Source: Flavivirga algicola (lineage in GTDB: Bacteria > Bacteroidota > Bacteroidia > Flavobacteriales > Flavobacteriaceae). From it: a stretch of DNA of 64,000 nucleotides. A program made the translations under genes and the position numbers. Of this stretch, positions 1 through 10,904 are shown one piece after another. The stretch is from contig NZ_JABBHF010000005.1 of assembly GCF_012910715.1 (NCBI RefSeq), positions 124,001-188,000 of the forward strand, written 5' to 3'. The notes below the pieces were generated by a model, which saw nothing but the letters and a program-made list of their open reading frames with translations, was not told the DNA's origin and ran no database searches. The number at the start of each line of letters is the position of its first letter. Position 1 is the stretch's first letter.

Positions 1-213
1 CCCGTTCCTAACAAAGGCGTTTTAAATGTAAAATCGAAGGTCTATGATTCCTTTCAAATCATAAACCAATACGGTCAAGAAGTGAAGCGTTTTGCAGTAA
101 CACCAGGAATCACTACAAAATTAAACACAGGGTTTTTAAGCGACGGAGTTTATTATGTTAAAGCAGTCCAAGCCCAGGACACTGGTGCGAAAAAGCTAAT
201 TGTTAAGAGGTAA
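1..213 (+). CDS. C-terminal tail of a secreted protein with a type IX sorting domain (partial)
   Basis: The reading frame is open from the first base and ends at a TAA at 211-213, leaving 70 residues. These look like a type A C-terminal sorting domain of the type IX secretion system: a short beta-rich unit with VYDSFQIINQYGQEVKR, then LNTGFLSDGVYYVKA, and a basic end KKLIVKR. In the family this tail carries exported proteins through the outer membrane and is then removed. The catalytic or binding part lies outside the window, so the function cannot be named. A strong terminator follows at once. Confidence 0.75.
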   Translation, partial: PVPNKGVLNVKSKVYDSFQIINQYGQEVKRFAVTPGITTKLNTGFLSDGVYYVKAVQAQDTGAKKLIVKR

Positions 214-245
214 GATTTTCTAGAAGCATTTTACAATTTTAAAAA

Positions 246-295
246 TACTGCCTAAAAGTGTTGTTCAAAATAACATTTTTAGGTAGCTTTTTTAA
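246..295 (+). terminator. Rho-independent terminator after the sorting-domain gene
   Basis: A 13-base arm at 248-260 (CTGCCTAAAAGTG) pairs with CATTTTTAGGTAG at 274-286 with mismatches or wobble, and a T-rich run follows. It ends the upstream unit and separates it from gyrB. Confidence 0.8.
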
Positions 296-2546
<2,251 letters not shown>

Positions 2547-2570
2547 ATAGCTTAAATAATAATTCTTTAT

Positions 2571-2607
2571 AAAACCCTGATATGATTCATGTCAGGGTTT
2601 CTTTTTA
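2571..2607 (+). terminator. Terminator after gyrB
   Basis: AAACCCTGA at 2572-2580 pairs with TCAGGGTTT at 2592-2600, and the stem extends through TATGA/TTCATG. CTTTTTAT follows. Confidence 0.9.
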
Positions 2608-2648
2608 TAGTAAAATATCGTTGAAATGCATTTTTTTTCGATAAAAAG

Positions 2649-2678
2649 TTGTTTGTAGTCGTTTTTTTTATACTTTTG
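2649..2678 (+). promoter_or_regulatory. Bacteroidota promoter for the DUF6588-type gene
   Basis: TTG at 2649-2651, a 19-nt spacer and TACTTTTG at 2671-2678 match TTG-N19-TAnnTTTG. The start codon at 2701 is about 22 nt downstream. Confidence 0.65.
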
Positions 2679-2700
2679 TTCTAACCAAATTAACAAAAGA

Positions 2701-3702
2701 ATGAAAAAGTTAACCTTATTATGTTTGCTATTATTAGTAGCACATGTGTCTCGTTCGCAAGAACTGGAAAGTATTCTACTGGCATCTAGAGACGATGCTA
2801 ACAAATTAACGAATAGTTACATTGGTCCTGCAATGACAGGATTAATTTATGGTATGAATAGTGGTTGGTACCATACGGCTAAAGTCCATAAAAAACTAGG
2901 GTTCGATGTTACAATTGCTATGAATGCTTCTATGGTACCATCAAAAGATGAATTCTTCGATATTGCAAACTTAGGGTTAACAAGTATAACGGCATCAGGA
3001 TCTTCTGTAACCCCAACCGTTGCTGGTAAAGGTGATGGAGCTATGTTAGATGTAAACGCTACCGTTGAAGGCCAGACTGTAACAGCTTCATTTGAAATGC
3101 CTTCTGGTATAAATGATGATTTGCCTCTAGGAGCAGTACCAACACCAGCAATACAATTAGGTGTGGGCTTGCCTTATAAATTTGATGTGATGCTGCGTTT
3201 AGTTCCCGAAGTAGGAAGCGATGATGTAAAAGGGAAATTATTTGGAGTAGGACTTAAAAAAGAAATAACGAGCATTTTCGGGCCAGTTGATAAGTTGCCA
3301 TTACATGTTTCTGTATTAGCGGCTTATACCTCTATGGATGTAAATTATGGCATCGATGGTAATGTGATACCTGGTCAAAATCAAAGAGCAGAGTTTAAAT
3401 TAAATGCATATACAGTTCAAGCCATAGGGTCGTTAAACTTCCCAATTGTTAATATTTATGGTGGATTGGGGTACACTGGAGGTAGCTCAACACTAAAAAT
3501 GTTAGGGACTTATGAACTACAGTATGATAACATTCCAGTAGCTATTCCAGTTACAGATCCTTTAAACCTAGATTTTGATGCCAGTGGTTTTAGAACGACA
3601 TTAGGCGTAAGACTAAGTTTAGGTTTCTTTAAGCTTTTTGGAGATTATACATTGCAAGAGTATAATACATTATCCGCAGGAATAGCGTTTAGTTTTAGAT
3701 AA
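2701..3702 (+). CDS. DUF6588-type exported protein, probably an outer-membrane beta-barrel
   Basis: The 333 residues begin with a Sec signal peptide (MKKLTLLCLLLLVAHVSRSQ, cut near residue 19). The rest is rich in glycine and aliphatic/aromatic alternation, and the chain ends in FSFR, an aromatic-ending terminus typical of outer-membrane barrels. The N-terminal half, with LTNSYIGPAMTGLIYGMNSGWYHTAK, matches what I remember of the DUF6588 family of flavobacteria. No enzyme motif is visible and the role is unknown. It has its own promoter and terminator and so looks monocistronic between gyrB and mdh. Confidence 0.75.
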   Translation: MKKLTLLCLLLLVAHVSRSQELESILLASRDDANKLTNSYIGPAMTGLIYGMNSGWYHTAKVHKKLGFDVTIAMNASMVPSKDEFFDIANLGLTSITASGSSVTPTVAGKGDGAMLDVNATVEGQTVTASFEMPSGINDDLPLGAVPTPAIQLGVGLPYKFDVMLRLVPEVGSDDVKGKLFGVGLKKEITSIFGPVDKLPLHVSVLAAYTSMDVNYGIDGNVIPGQNQRAEFKLNAYTVQAIGSLNFPIVNIYGGLGYTGGSSTLKMLGTYELQYDNIPVAIPVTDPLNLDFDASGFRTTLGVRLSLGFFKLFGDYTLQEYNTLSAGIAFSFR

Positions 3703-3759
3703 AAGTTGAAAAAAAAGTCATTTAGTTAAGTTAGTTTATATTTCATTAATTAGTTTTTA

Positions 3760-3792
3760 AAAGTACAAGATTTAATCTTGTACTTTTTTTAT
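3760..3792 (+). terminator. Terminator after the DUF6588-type gene
   Basis: Perfect 11-bp arms AAGTACAAGAT (3761-3771) and ATCTTGTACTT (3775-3785) flank a 3-nt loop, followed by a T run. Confidence 0.92.
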
Positions 3793-3810
3793 TTAGAGTA
3801 TATTAATTCG

Positions 3811-3818
3811 TAGTTTTG
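3811..3818 (+). promoter_or_regulatory. Predicted -7 element for mdh
   Basis: TAGTTTTG matches TAnnTTTG. It implies a leader of about 105 nt before the mdh start at 3931. A -33 TTG is not obvious, so this is a weak call. Confidence 0.4.
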
Positions 3819-3930
3819 TATGACTAAAATCATATAATTTAGGCTTTTAAATTATGAGATTTGTATCGATAAAATTTCACTAAAAAGTGAATATTCAAGG
3901 GCCTAGAAATAACAATAAAATAAATAATAG

Positions 3931-4863
3931 ATGAAAGTAACAGTTGTAGGAGCAGGAGCAGTAGGCGCAAGTTGTGCTGAATATATTGCTATTAAAGATT
4001 TTGCTTCGGAAGTCGTTTTATTAGACATTAAAGAAGGTTATGCGGAAGGAAAAGCCATGGATTTGATGCAAACTGCATCATTGAATGGTTTTGATACTAA
4101 AATAACAGGTATTACAAACGATTATAGTAAAACTGCAAATAGTGATATTTGTGTGATTACTTCTGGGATTCCTCGTAAACCAGGTATGACACGGGAAGAA
4201 TTAATAGGAATTAATGCAGGTATTGTAAAATCTGTATCATCAAGTTTAATAGAGCATTCTCCAAACACGATTCTTATTGTAGTTAGTAACCCAATGGATA
4301 CCATGACATATCTAGCACATAAGTCAACTAACTTACCTAAAAATAGAATTATTGGTATGGGTGGTGCATTAGACTCTGCCCGATTTAAATATAGGTTGGC
4401 AGAAGCTTTAGGAGCACCTATTAGCGATGTTGACGGTATGGTAATTGGTGGTCATAGTGATACAGGGATGGTGCCATTAACAAGCCAAGCAACCAGAAAC
4501 AGTGTTAGAGTATCTGAGTTTTTGAGTGAAGATAGATTAAATCAAGTAAAAGAAGATACTAAAGTAGGTGGAGCTACACTTACTAAATTATTAGGAACTT
4601 CTGCTTGGTATGCACCAGGTGCAGCAGTAAGTGCTTTGGTACAAGCGATTGCTTGCGACCAGAAAAAAATGTTCCCTTGTTCTACGTTTTTAGAAGGGGA
4701 GTATGGTTTAAGTGATATCTGTATTGGTGTACCGGTTATTTTGGGTAGAAATGGTATAGAGAGCATTGTTGACGTGCCTTTGAGCGATGCAGAAAAAGCA
4801 CATATGCAAGCTAGTGCTGAAGGTGTTAGGAAAACAAACGGACTATTAGAGGTAGGTGTATAG
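3931..4863 (+). CDS. mdh: Malate dehydrogenase
   Basis: This TCA-cycle enzyme oxidises L-malate to oxaloacetate with NAD+. The N-terminal Rossmann motif GAGAVGAS (7-14) is followed by Asp32, which favours NAD over NADP. Substrate-binding arginines sit in PRKPGMTREE (Arg82, Arg88) and at Arg151, and the catalytic pair is Asp148 in ALDSARF and His175 in GGHSD. The 310-residue length is that of the LDH-like MDH group found in Bacteroidota. A terminator follows at 4887, so it is a single-gene unit. Confidence 0.96.
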   Translation: MKVTVVGAGAVGASCAEYIAIKDFASEVVLLDIKEGYAEGKAMDLMQTASLNGFDTKITGITNDYSKTANSDICVITSGIPRKPGMTREELIGINAGIVKSVSSSLIEHSPNTILIVVSNPMDTMTYLAHKSTNLPKNRIIGMGGALDSARFKYRLAEALGAPISDVDGMVIGGHSDTGMVPLTSQATRNSVRVSEFLSEDRLNQVKEDTKVGGATLTKLLGTSAWYAPGAAVSALVQAIACDQKKMFPCSTFLEGEYGLSDICIGVPVILGRNGIESIVDVPLSDAEKAHMQASAEGVRKTNGLLEVGV

Positions 4864-4886
4864 AAGCTTACTTTTTAAATATATTT

Positions 4887-4917
4887 AAGGGCTATCAATA
4901 TTTTGGTAGCCTTTTTT
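4887..4917 (+). terminator. Terminator after mdh
   Basis: GGCTATC at 4890-4896 pairs with GGTAGCC at 4905-4911, with one G-T wobble, and TTTTTT follows. Confidence 0.88.
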
Positions 4918-5155
4918 GTTATATAATGAAAATATGTGTGTATACTTATTAGGCCACATATTTACTTTCTGTTATTCTCTGATAGAAAATTTATAATATT
5001 CAGTACTTTAAATGAGATATTTATGTAAAAGACCGTAGAAAAACTGTCTTTATTTTTTATATTTGGCTCTTGAAATGTTCATAGCGGTATCTTCATTATA
5101 TGGTGAAAAGACTTTATGGATATTACATGACCGTTGAAATCAATAGATATTACGC

Positions 5156-5767
5156 ATGAAAGCGAAATGGTACTTTAGTACTTTAGTTATAGCCCTTATT
5201 TTATTAGGTGTTTGCCAGGAGCAAATTTCTGTACCAAATCAGGAAATTGTCATGGAATTCATCTATGATGAGGTAACATCTGACGAAGTTCAAGATGCCA
5301 TTGCAGTTGTAAAGAAGCAATTGCGAACCTTAGGGATTGATAATGTACAGGTAGGAGAAAAGGAAGATGGACGGTTAAAAATCACATATTATAGTGATGT
5401 TCATGTTGCTAGTGTAAAAGAATTACTTTCCAAAGAAAAAGATCTAGAGCTAGATTACGCTTCACAGAACCAGGATAAAGGTCAGAACAAGATCCCTTCC
5501 AACGAAAACAAAAACAGTTATAACTTAGATGTATATGAAATTCAAAAAGGAACAGATGGAGAATCTGACCTAAATGGAATATACGTTGCTGAGTTAAAGC
5601 ATGAATATGACCGATTTACCAATCCAAATCTATACATTGCTAAAATAGATAGTAGTGAAAAAGATAGGATTGTTGGAGTAGTCTATAAAGTACAGAGACA
5701 TATTACAATTGCAATAGATGATATGTCTTATAATGTTCCTGACGTTAGAGCTGGACCAACTTCGTAA
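5156..5767 (+). CDS. Orphan protein resembling the SecD periplasmic (P1) domain
   Basis: The 203-residue product has one N-terminal membrane or signal segment (about residues 5-20). A cysteine follows at position 20, but the residue before it is valine, so a lipoprotein site is doubtful. The soluble part reads like the periplasmic region of SecD. AIAVVKKQLRTLGID (49-62) parallels AFEVLRKRIDEFGV of the SecDF encoded just downstream, and IAIDDMSYNVPDVRAGP (185-201) parallels IAIVLDDIVYSAPSVKTGP there. The protein stops right after that GP, before the SecD transmembrane bundle. It may be an accessory SecDF component, a regulator or a decaying paralogue. The family resemblance is seen by eye; the function is inference. 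Confidence 0.65.
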   Translation: MKAKWYFSTLVIALILLGVCQEQISVPNQEIVMEFIYDEVTSDEVQDAIAVVKKQLRTLGIDNVQVGEKEDGRLKITYYSDVHVASVKELLSKEKDLELDYASQNQDKGQNKIPSNENKNSYNLDVYEIQKGTDGESDLNGIYVAELKHEYDRFTNPNLYIAKIDSSEKDRIVGVVYKVQRHITIAIDDMSYNVPDVRAGPTS

Positions 5768-5951
5768 AGGGAATTCTTAACCTTATTAAATAATGCTTTT
5801 TTACTTTTCAAATAAATGATGGTATGACTAAATGCCTCAGGGAAGAAATACAATATTAAAAGCATTTTTCAAAAACATAAAAATACAATAAGACAAGTTT
5901 TATCATTAGCTTGAAAATAATGAATCGTCTTATTTGAATCACAAAAAATAA

Positions 5952-5982
5952 TTGTCAAAATATAGAGTAAATCATACATTTG
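5952..5982 (+). promoter_or_regulatory. Bacteroidota promoter for secDF
   Basis: TTG at 5952-5954, a 20-nt spacer and TACATTTG at 5975-5982 fit the consensus. The secDF start is 34 nt downstream. This suggests secDF is transcribed separately from the SecD-like gene before it. Confidence 0.65.
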
Positions 5983-6016
5983 CTCATTTTTAAAAATTGA
6001 CCAAAATAATATAAAC

Positions 6017-9007
6017 ATGCAAAATAAAGGATTAGTAAAATTATTTGCTGTGTTGTTCGGACTAGTAAGTATTTATCAGTTATCGTTCACATTTAAAGCA
6101 AATCAAATAGAAAGCAATGCCGAAGAGGTAGCGATCAATAAAATTCCAGAAACGGAAGCCGATTATCGTGCTAAGAGAAGTCAGGAGGAAGTTAGTTATT
6201 TAGAATCTATTGCAACCGACACCGTTTTTAATCTTGGTATTTCCAAATTCACTTATAATCAAGTGAAAGAAAAAGCCATGCCTTTGGGGCTGGACCTTAA
6301 AGGAGGGGTTAGTGTGACTTTACAAATTTCTGTAAGAGATATTTTAGAAGGACTAGCTAATAAAAGTAAAGACCCAGCATTTAATAAAGCCTTAGATGAT
6401 GCTGAAGAACTTCAAAAAGATGCTCAAGAGTCTTATTTAGAATCTTTTTTCAGAGCTTTTGATGCTATCAAAGGTGACACTAGATTAGCATCACCAGATA
6501 TTTTTTATACAAAAGATTTGGATGGTGAAATTAATAGCAATATGTCTGATGATGAGGTTAAGCAAGTTATAGGACAGAAGGTAGATGAATCAATTGTATC
6601 AGCTTTTGAGGTATTGCGTAAGCGTATTGATGAGTTTGGTGTTACACAACCTACTATTCAACGTCTAGGTAATTCGGGTCGTATTTTAGTTGAATTACCA
6701 GGTGTTAAAGATAAAGAACGTGCTATAAGATTATTACAAAATACGGCACAATTAGAGTTTTGGGATGCTTATAAAGGTGAGCAATTTTTTGGCTTTTTGG
6801 CCCAAGCTAATGAAGTGTTAAAAGCATCTGTAAAACCAGAAGCAACAGAAGAAGAGCAAGAGCCTCAGGATGGAGAAAATACGGAGGATGACACTATTGA
6901 TGACCTTTTAGGAGATGCAACTACTGATTCAACAGCTGTGGAATCTGAAAACAATCCTATTCTAGATTTATACAGAGGGTCAGGTTACCAGGGAGATGCT
7001 ATTATTGGAAGGTTTGAGCTTAAAGATAAGGCCATACTTCTCGATTATTTAAACAGACCTGAAGTAAGGGCTTTACTTCCTGCGGAGCAACGTTATGTTA
7101 AATTTGTTTTTGGAAAACCAGAAAAGGATAGTGAAATAGTAGATTTATATGCTCTGGTAGGAAATAGAGATAATACACCTCAGTTAAGCGGAGCCGTTAT
7201 TGTAGATGCTCGTAATCAATTTGGGCCATCTGGAAAACCAGAAGTTTCTATGCAAATGAATGCTAAAGGAGCTAAAATTTGGGAGGCCATGACAGGTAAA
7301 GCATATAACCAACAAAGTCAAATAGCTATTGTTTTAGATGATATTGTATATTCAGCGCCTAGTGTTAAAACAGGACCTATTGCTGGAGGTAACTCTTCAA
7401 TATCTGGAAGTTTCACGTTAAATGAGGCAGTCGATTTAGCAAATGTACTACGTGCAGGTAAATTACCAGCATCTGCTGATATTATTCAAAGTGAAGTGGT
7501 TGGACCATCACTTGGTCAAGAATCTATCGATAGTGGTACGACATCGTTCTTAATAGCATTAACATTAGTACTCATTTGGATGGTATTTTATTATGGTAAA
7601 GCTGGTGGTTTTGCAGATGTTGCCATGTTATTAAACATATTATTAATCTTTGGTATATTATCAGGATTAGGAGCTGTATTAACCTTACCAGGTATTGCAG
7701 GTATTGTATTAACAATAGGGATGTCGGTAGATGCAAATGTACTTATATTTGAGCGTATTCGAGAAGAGTTAACAAAAGGTAAAGGCCAAAAAGAGGCTAT
7801 TAAAGATGGATTTAGTAATGCGCTATCATCTATTTTAGATGCGAACATTACCACTGGTTTAACAGCATTGATTCTATTTATATTTGGTTCTGGACCCATT
7901 AAAGGATTTGCAACAACTTTATTAATAGGTATTGGTACCTCTTTATTTACAGCTATATTTATTACTAGGTTGTTAATTGACTGGTATGCTAACAAAGGTG
8001 GTAAATTGGACTTTTCTACAGGGGTTACAAAAAACCTTTTCAGAAACATAAACATCGAATTCCTGCAAAAACGTAAAATAGCTTATATTATTTCTGGAGC
8101 TTTTATTGTATTAAGTTTAGGGTCTTTGTTTACCAATAGTTTAGATCAGGGTGTTGATTTTGTTGGAGGAAGAACATATCAGGTGCGTTTTAGCCAAGAT
8201 GTTAGTGCTTCAGAAATTACAAATATTTTATCAAAACCCGATGTTTTTGCGAGCGCTGATGCTAAGACTTTTGGTGATGCCAATCAATTGAAAATTACAA
8301 CAAAATATAAAGTAAATGAAACAGGAGCTGAGGTAGATGAAGCTATTAGAAAATCGTTATTTGAAGCGCTGCAACCGCATTTAGATGGTATGTCTTATGA
8401 AGATTTTATTAGCGATTCAGATACTAAGAAAGTTGGTTTAATGAAATATTACAAAGTAAGCCCAACGATTGCAGATGATATTAAACAAGCCTCTTTCTGG
8501 GCGATTTTAGGATCTTTAATAGTTGTATTCCTTTATATTTTAATCCGTTTTAAAAGATGGCAATTTTCTTTGGGAGCAGTTGCTGCAGTATTCCATGATG
8601 TATTGATTGTTTTGGGAATATTCTCTTTAACTTATAAGTTTATGCCATTTAATATGGAAATAGACCAAGCATTTATTGCGGCTATTTTAACGGTTATTGG
8701 TTATTCATTAAATGATACCGTGGTAGTATTTGATAGAATTCGTGAGTTCTTTAATGATCATGCTAATTGGGAATTTAATCGCGTTGTAAATGTATCGCTT
8801 AGCAGTACCCTAAGTAGAACATTAAATACCTCTTTAACTACTTTGGTGGTGTTATTGGCAATCTTTATTTTTGGTGGAGATTCTATTAGAGGCTTTATGT
8901 TTGCCTTAATTGTAGGTGTTATAGTAGGTACGTATTCATCGTTGTTTATTGCAACACCAATCATGTATGATACCGTTCAAAAACTAGAAGATAAGAAGAA
9001 GAAATAA
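6017..9007 (+). CDS. secDF: Fused protein translocase subunit SecDF
   Basis: SecD and SecF are joined in one chain of 996 residues, as is usual in Bacteroidota. The protein uses the proton gradient to pull secreted proteins across the inner membrane after SecYEG and SecA. The SecD half has an N-terminal membrane helix, GLDLKGG, the periplasmic P1 domain with RKRIDEFGV (about 200), and the membrane block with GMSVDANVLIFERIREE. The SecF half begins with a new helix and GVDFVGGRTY and contains GYSLNDTVVVFDRIRE. An acidic low-complexity insertion (about residues 275-312, rich in E, D and T) lies in P1. It has its own promoter and a terminator. Confidence 0.96.
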   Translation: MQNKGLVKLFAVLFGLVSIYQLSFTFKANQIESNAEEVAINKIPETEADYRAKRSQEEVSYLESIATDTVFNLGISKFTYNQVKEKAMPLGLDLKGGVSVTLQISVRDILEGLANKSKDPAFNKALDDAEELQKDAQESYLESFFRAFDAIKGDTRLASPDIFYTKDLDGEINSNMSDDEVKQVIGQKVDESIVSAFEVLRKRIDEFGVTQPTIQRLGNSGRILVELPGVKDKERAIRLLQNTAQLEFWDAYKGEQFFGFLAQANEVLKASVKPEATEEEQEPQDGENTEDDTIDDLLGDATTDSTAVESENNPILDLYRGSGYQGDAIIGRFELKDKAILLDYLNRPEVRALLPAEQRYVKFVFGKPEKDSEIVDLYALVGNRDNTPQLSGAVIVDARNQFGPSGKPEVSMQMNAKGAKIWEAMTGKAYNQQSQIAIVLDDIVYSAPSVKTGPIAGGNSSISGSFTLNEAVDLANVLRAGKLPASADIIQSEVVGPSLGQESIDSGTTSFLIALTLVLIWMVFYYGKAGGFADVAMLLNILLIFGILSGLGAVLTLPGIAGIVLTIGMSVDANVLIFERIREELTKGKGQKEAIKDGFSNALSSILDANITTGLTALILFIFGSGPIKGFATTLLIGIGTSLFTAIFITRLLIDWYANKGGKLDFSTGVTKNLFRNINIEFLQKRKIAYIISGAFIVLSLGSLFTNSLDQGVDFVGGRTYQVRFSQDVSASEITNILSKPDVFASADAKTFGDANQLKITTKYKVNETGAEVDEAIRKSLFEALQPHLDGMSYEDFISDSDTKKVGLMKYYKVSPTIADDIKQASFWAILGSLIVVFLYILIRFKRWQFSLGAVAAVFHDVLIVLGIFSLTYKFMPFNMEIDQAFIAAILTVIGYSLNDTVVVFDRIREFFNDHANWEFNRVVNVSLSSTLSRTLNTSLTTLVVLLAIFIFGGDSIRGFMFALIVGVIVGTYSSLFIATPIMYDTVQKLEDKKKK

Positions 9008-9035
9008 AAACTAACTTAAATTATTTTTCTTCAAG

Positions 9036-9068
9036 AAAGCCTGTCAACATTGTTGATGGGCTTTTTAT
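9036..9068 (+). terminator. Terminator after secDF
   Basis: AAGCCTGTCAACA pairs with TTGATGGGCTT across a short loop, with one mismatch and wobble, and CTTTTTATTT follows. Confidence 0.85.
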
Positions 9069-9092
9069 TTAACGTTTAAATACTATTTTGAC

Positions 9093-9124
9093 ACTTCCTG
9101 TTAAAACAGGAATCCCGCTCAGGG
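9093..9124. repeat. Small palindromic repeat, CCTG-type module
   Basis: TTCCTGTTAAAACAGGAATC (about 9095-9114) is an inverted repeat of the same family as the module upstream of trpA at 37865. It lies between the convergent secDF and ACBP genes. Confidence 0.55.
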
Positions 9125-9175
9125 AAATAATAATAAGCTTAATTTATGGAGTTCTTAATGAAGGCTGGAATAATT

Positions 9176-9442
9176 TTATTCCCTATACAAAAAATAACTG
9201 TTCACCAATTCGATGTACAGGCGTTTAGCTTTATTTTCGCTAATGTCCTTGGCCTGAAATAGTGCGTTGGTTTTAAAAGCATTGATGATGGGCTTTTTAC
9301 TTTTAGGTCTGCCATAGTCGTTGGTAGCTTTTTTATAATACGCATAAAGCTTTAATAGCGTATCTGCTGGAAAAGGTTGAGTATGCGCATTTACTCTGCT
9401 AACAGCATTTTGAAACTCTATATCTAACTCTATATCGGTCAT
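9176..9442 (-). CDS. Acyl-CoA-binding protein
   Basis: The 88-residue protein fits the small ACBP fold. It has the helix FQNAVSRVN, then LKLYAYYKKAT and a conserved lysine-rich turn, although the usual WxAW segment is replaced by INAFKTNALFQA. The family binds long-chain acyl-CoA in the cytoplasm. It is the last gene of the LUD-cdsA-psd unit; its ATG overlaps the psd stop codon by one base (TAATG). That coupling supports a role in phospholipid supply. Confidence 0.85.
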   Translation of the reverse strand: MTDIELDIEFQNAVSRVNAHTQPFPADTLLKLYAYYKKATNDYGRPKSKKPIINAFKTNALFQAKDISENKAKRLYIELVNSYFLYRE

Positions 9443-10092
9443 TAAACTTCTGCAATAACACTTTCGCCACCACGAACTTTTTGGTTAAGCTGGACTTTAA
9501 TATTTGTATCTAAAGGTAAAAATAAATCGACTCTAGACCCAAATTTTATAAAACCAGAATCTTCGCCTTGCACAGCCTTATCATTTAGTTTGGCATAGTT
9601 TACAATGCGTTTTGCCAAGGCTCCTGCAATTTGTCTATAAAGTACTTTACCATATGTTTCATTTTCAACTACTACAGTTGTGCGTTCATTTTCTTCACTT
9701 GCTTTGGGGTGCCATGCTACCAAATATTTACCAGGATGGTATTTGCTAAAAATAACATTGCCACTAATTGGATAACGCGTAACATGAACATTTATTGGAG
9801 ACATAAATACACTAACTTGCAAACGCTTTTCTTTAAAATACTCCTTTTCAAAAACTTCTTCAATGACAACAACTTTTCCATCAACTGGAGAAACCACTTG
9901 CTTGCTATTGAGTGATGTATGGCGTTTAGGGTTTCTAAAAAATTGAAGTATAAGTATTAAAAATACTAGAAGCACTACTACAATAAGCGTATTTATCCAC
10001 TGAATCTCAATAAAATTGTCAACCAATAGAAAAGATGCAATGGTAAATATAAAAGTTATAAGTATAATTTTATGGCCTTCTTTATGAAACAT
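9442..10092 (-). CDS. psd: Phosphatidylserine decarboxylase proenzyme (short type)
   Basis: The enzyme makes phosphatidylethanolamine from phosphatidylserine. Two hydrophobic segments at the N-terminus (about 8-25 and 34-51) anchor it in the membrane. SPVDG (68-72), VHVTR (102-106) and the self-cleavage site FGSR (Gly185-Ser186, which gives the pyruvoyl group) are all present. The 216-residue length is that of the archaeal-type short enzyme common in this phylum. It overlaps the end of cdsA by 11 bp and the start of the ACBP gene by one base, so the three are translationally coupled. Confidence 0.95.
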   Translation of the reverse strand: MFHKEGHKIILITFIFTIASFLLVDNFIEIQWINTLIVVVLLVFLILILQFFRNPKRHTSLNSKQVVSPVDGKVVVIEEVFEKEYFKEKRLQVSVFMSPINVHVTRYPISGNVIFSKYHPGKYLVAWHPKASEENERTTVVVENETYGKVLYRQIAGALAKRIVNYAKLNDKAVQGEDSGFIKFGSRVDLFLPLDTNIKVQLNQKVRGGESVIAEV

Positions 10093-10903
10093 ATTGTATA
10101 ATTCTTAAAAATAAATATATAAATGGTGCTGCAAAAATAATGCTGTCTAATCGATCTAACAATCCGCCATGACCAGGCATGATAACACCACTATCCTTAA
10201 CATTAGCCTGTCTTTTAAATTTGGACTCTATTAAGTCTCCTAAAGTTCCAAATACGCTAATAACAATACTTAAAATTAGCCAACTTGTAAAGCCTAATAG
10301 CTCTGTAAAGGTAGCGATAAAATAGCTGGCCACACATGAAAAAAATAATCCGCCAAGAAAACCTTCCACTGTTTTTTTAGGTGATATTTTTTCAAAAAGT
10401 TTTTGCTTTCCAAAATTTTTACCCACTAAAAATGCAAAAGAATCATTTACCCAGACTAAAATAAAAGACCCTAATAATATATTTGGATTGTAGATTTTAT
10501 GATAATTGGCTATTAAAATCAAGAATACAAAAGCACTTGATAAATAAAAGGTTGTGAGAATAAAACGCTTTGAAGCAAAGAGCGGGATGGTTTTTTCTGA
10601 AAATAAGTCTTTTATTAGAAATAGCTCAACAAAAATAGTGAGTACCATCAATATTTGAGTCGCCTCATCTAAACCTGTGTCAGTATTTAATACCGATTGC
10701 CAATATCCAAAAATAGCATAAAGGACAATAAAAATAAAGTAGGGGATATAACTTTTAAGCTGAATAAGTTTTTTGAACTCACCCAAACAGACCAGACCAA
10801 AAACAAAAAAAAGACCTATTGATAGCTGTTCGTAATTCAAGCATAGAATTAGTAACAAGACGTAGAGTAGCCCAGAAAGTGATCGAATAAGGATTTCTTT
10901 CAT
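10082..10903 (-). CDS. cdsA: Phosphatidate cytidylyltransferase (CDP-diglyceride synthase)
   Basis: The protein makes CDP-diacylglycerol from CTP and phosphatidate, the entry to phospholipid synthesis. Its 273 residues form about seven or eight membrane helices. The family signature lies near the C-terminus, with GDLIESKFKRQANVKDSG followed by MPGHGGLLDRLDS, which holds the metal-binding aspartates. The gene starts one base after the stop of the LUD gene and overlaps psd, so the order fits a membrane-lipid unit. Confidence 0.95.
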   Translation of the reverse strand: MKEILIRSLSGLLYVLLLILCLNYEQLSIGLFFVFGLVCLGEFKKLIQLKSYIPYFIFIVLYAIFGYWQSVLNTDTGLDEATQILMVLTIFVELFLIKDLFSEKTIPLFASKRFILTTFYLSSAFVFLILIANYHKIYNPNILLGSFILVWVNDSFAFLVGKNFGKQKLFEKISPKKTVEGFLGGLFFSCVASYFIATFTELLGFTSWLILSIVISVFGTLGDLIESKFKRQANVKDSGVIMPGHGGLLDRLDSIIFAAPFIYLFLRIIQYVS

Positions 10904-10904
10904 T

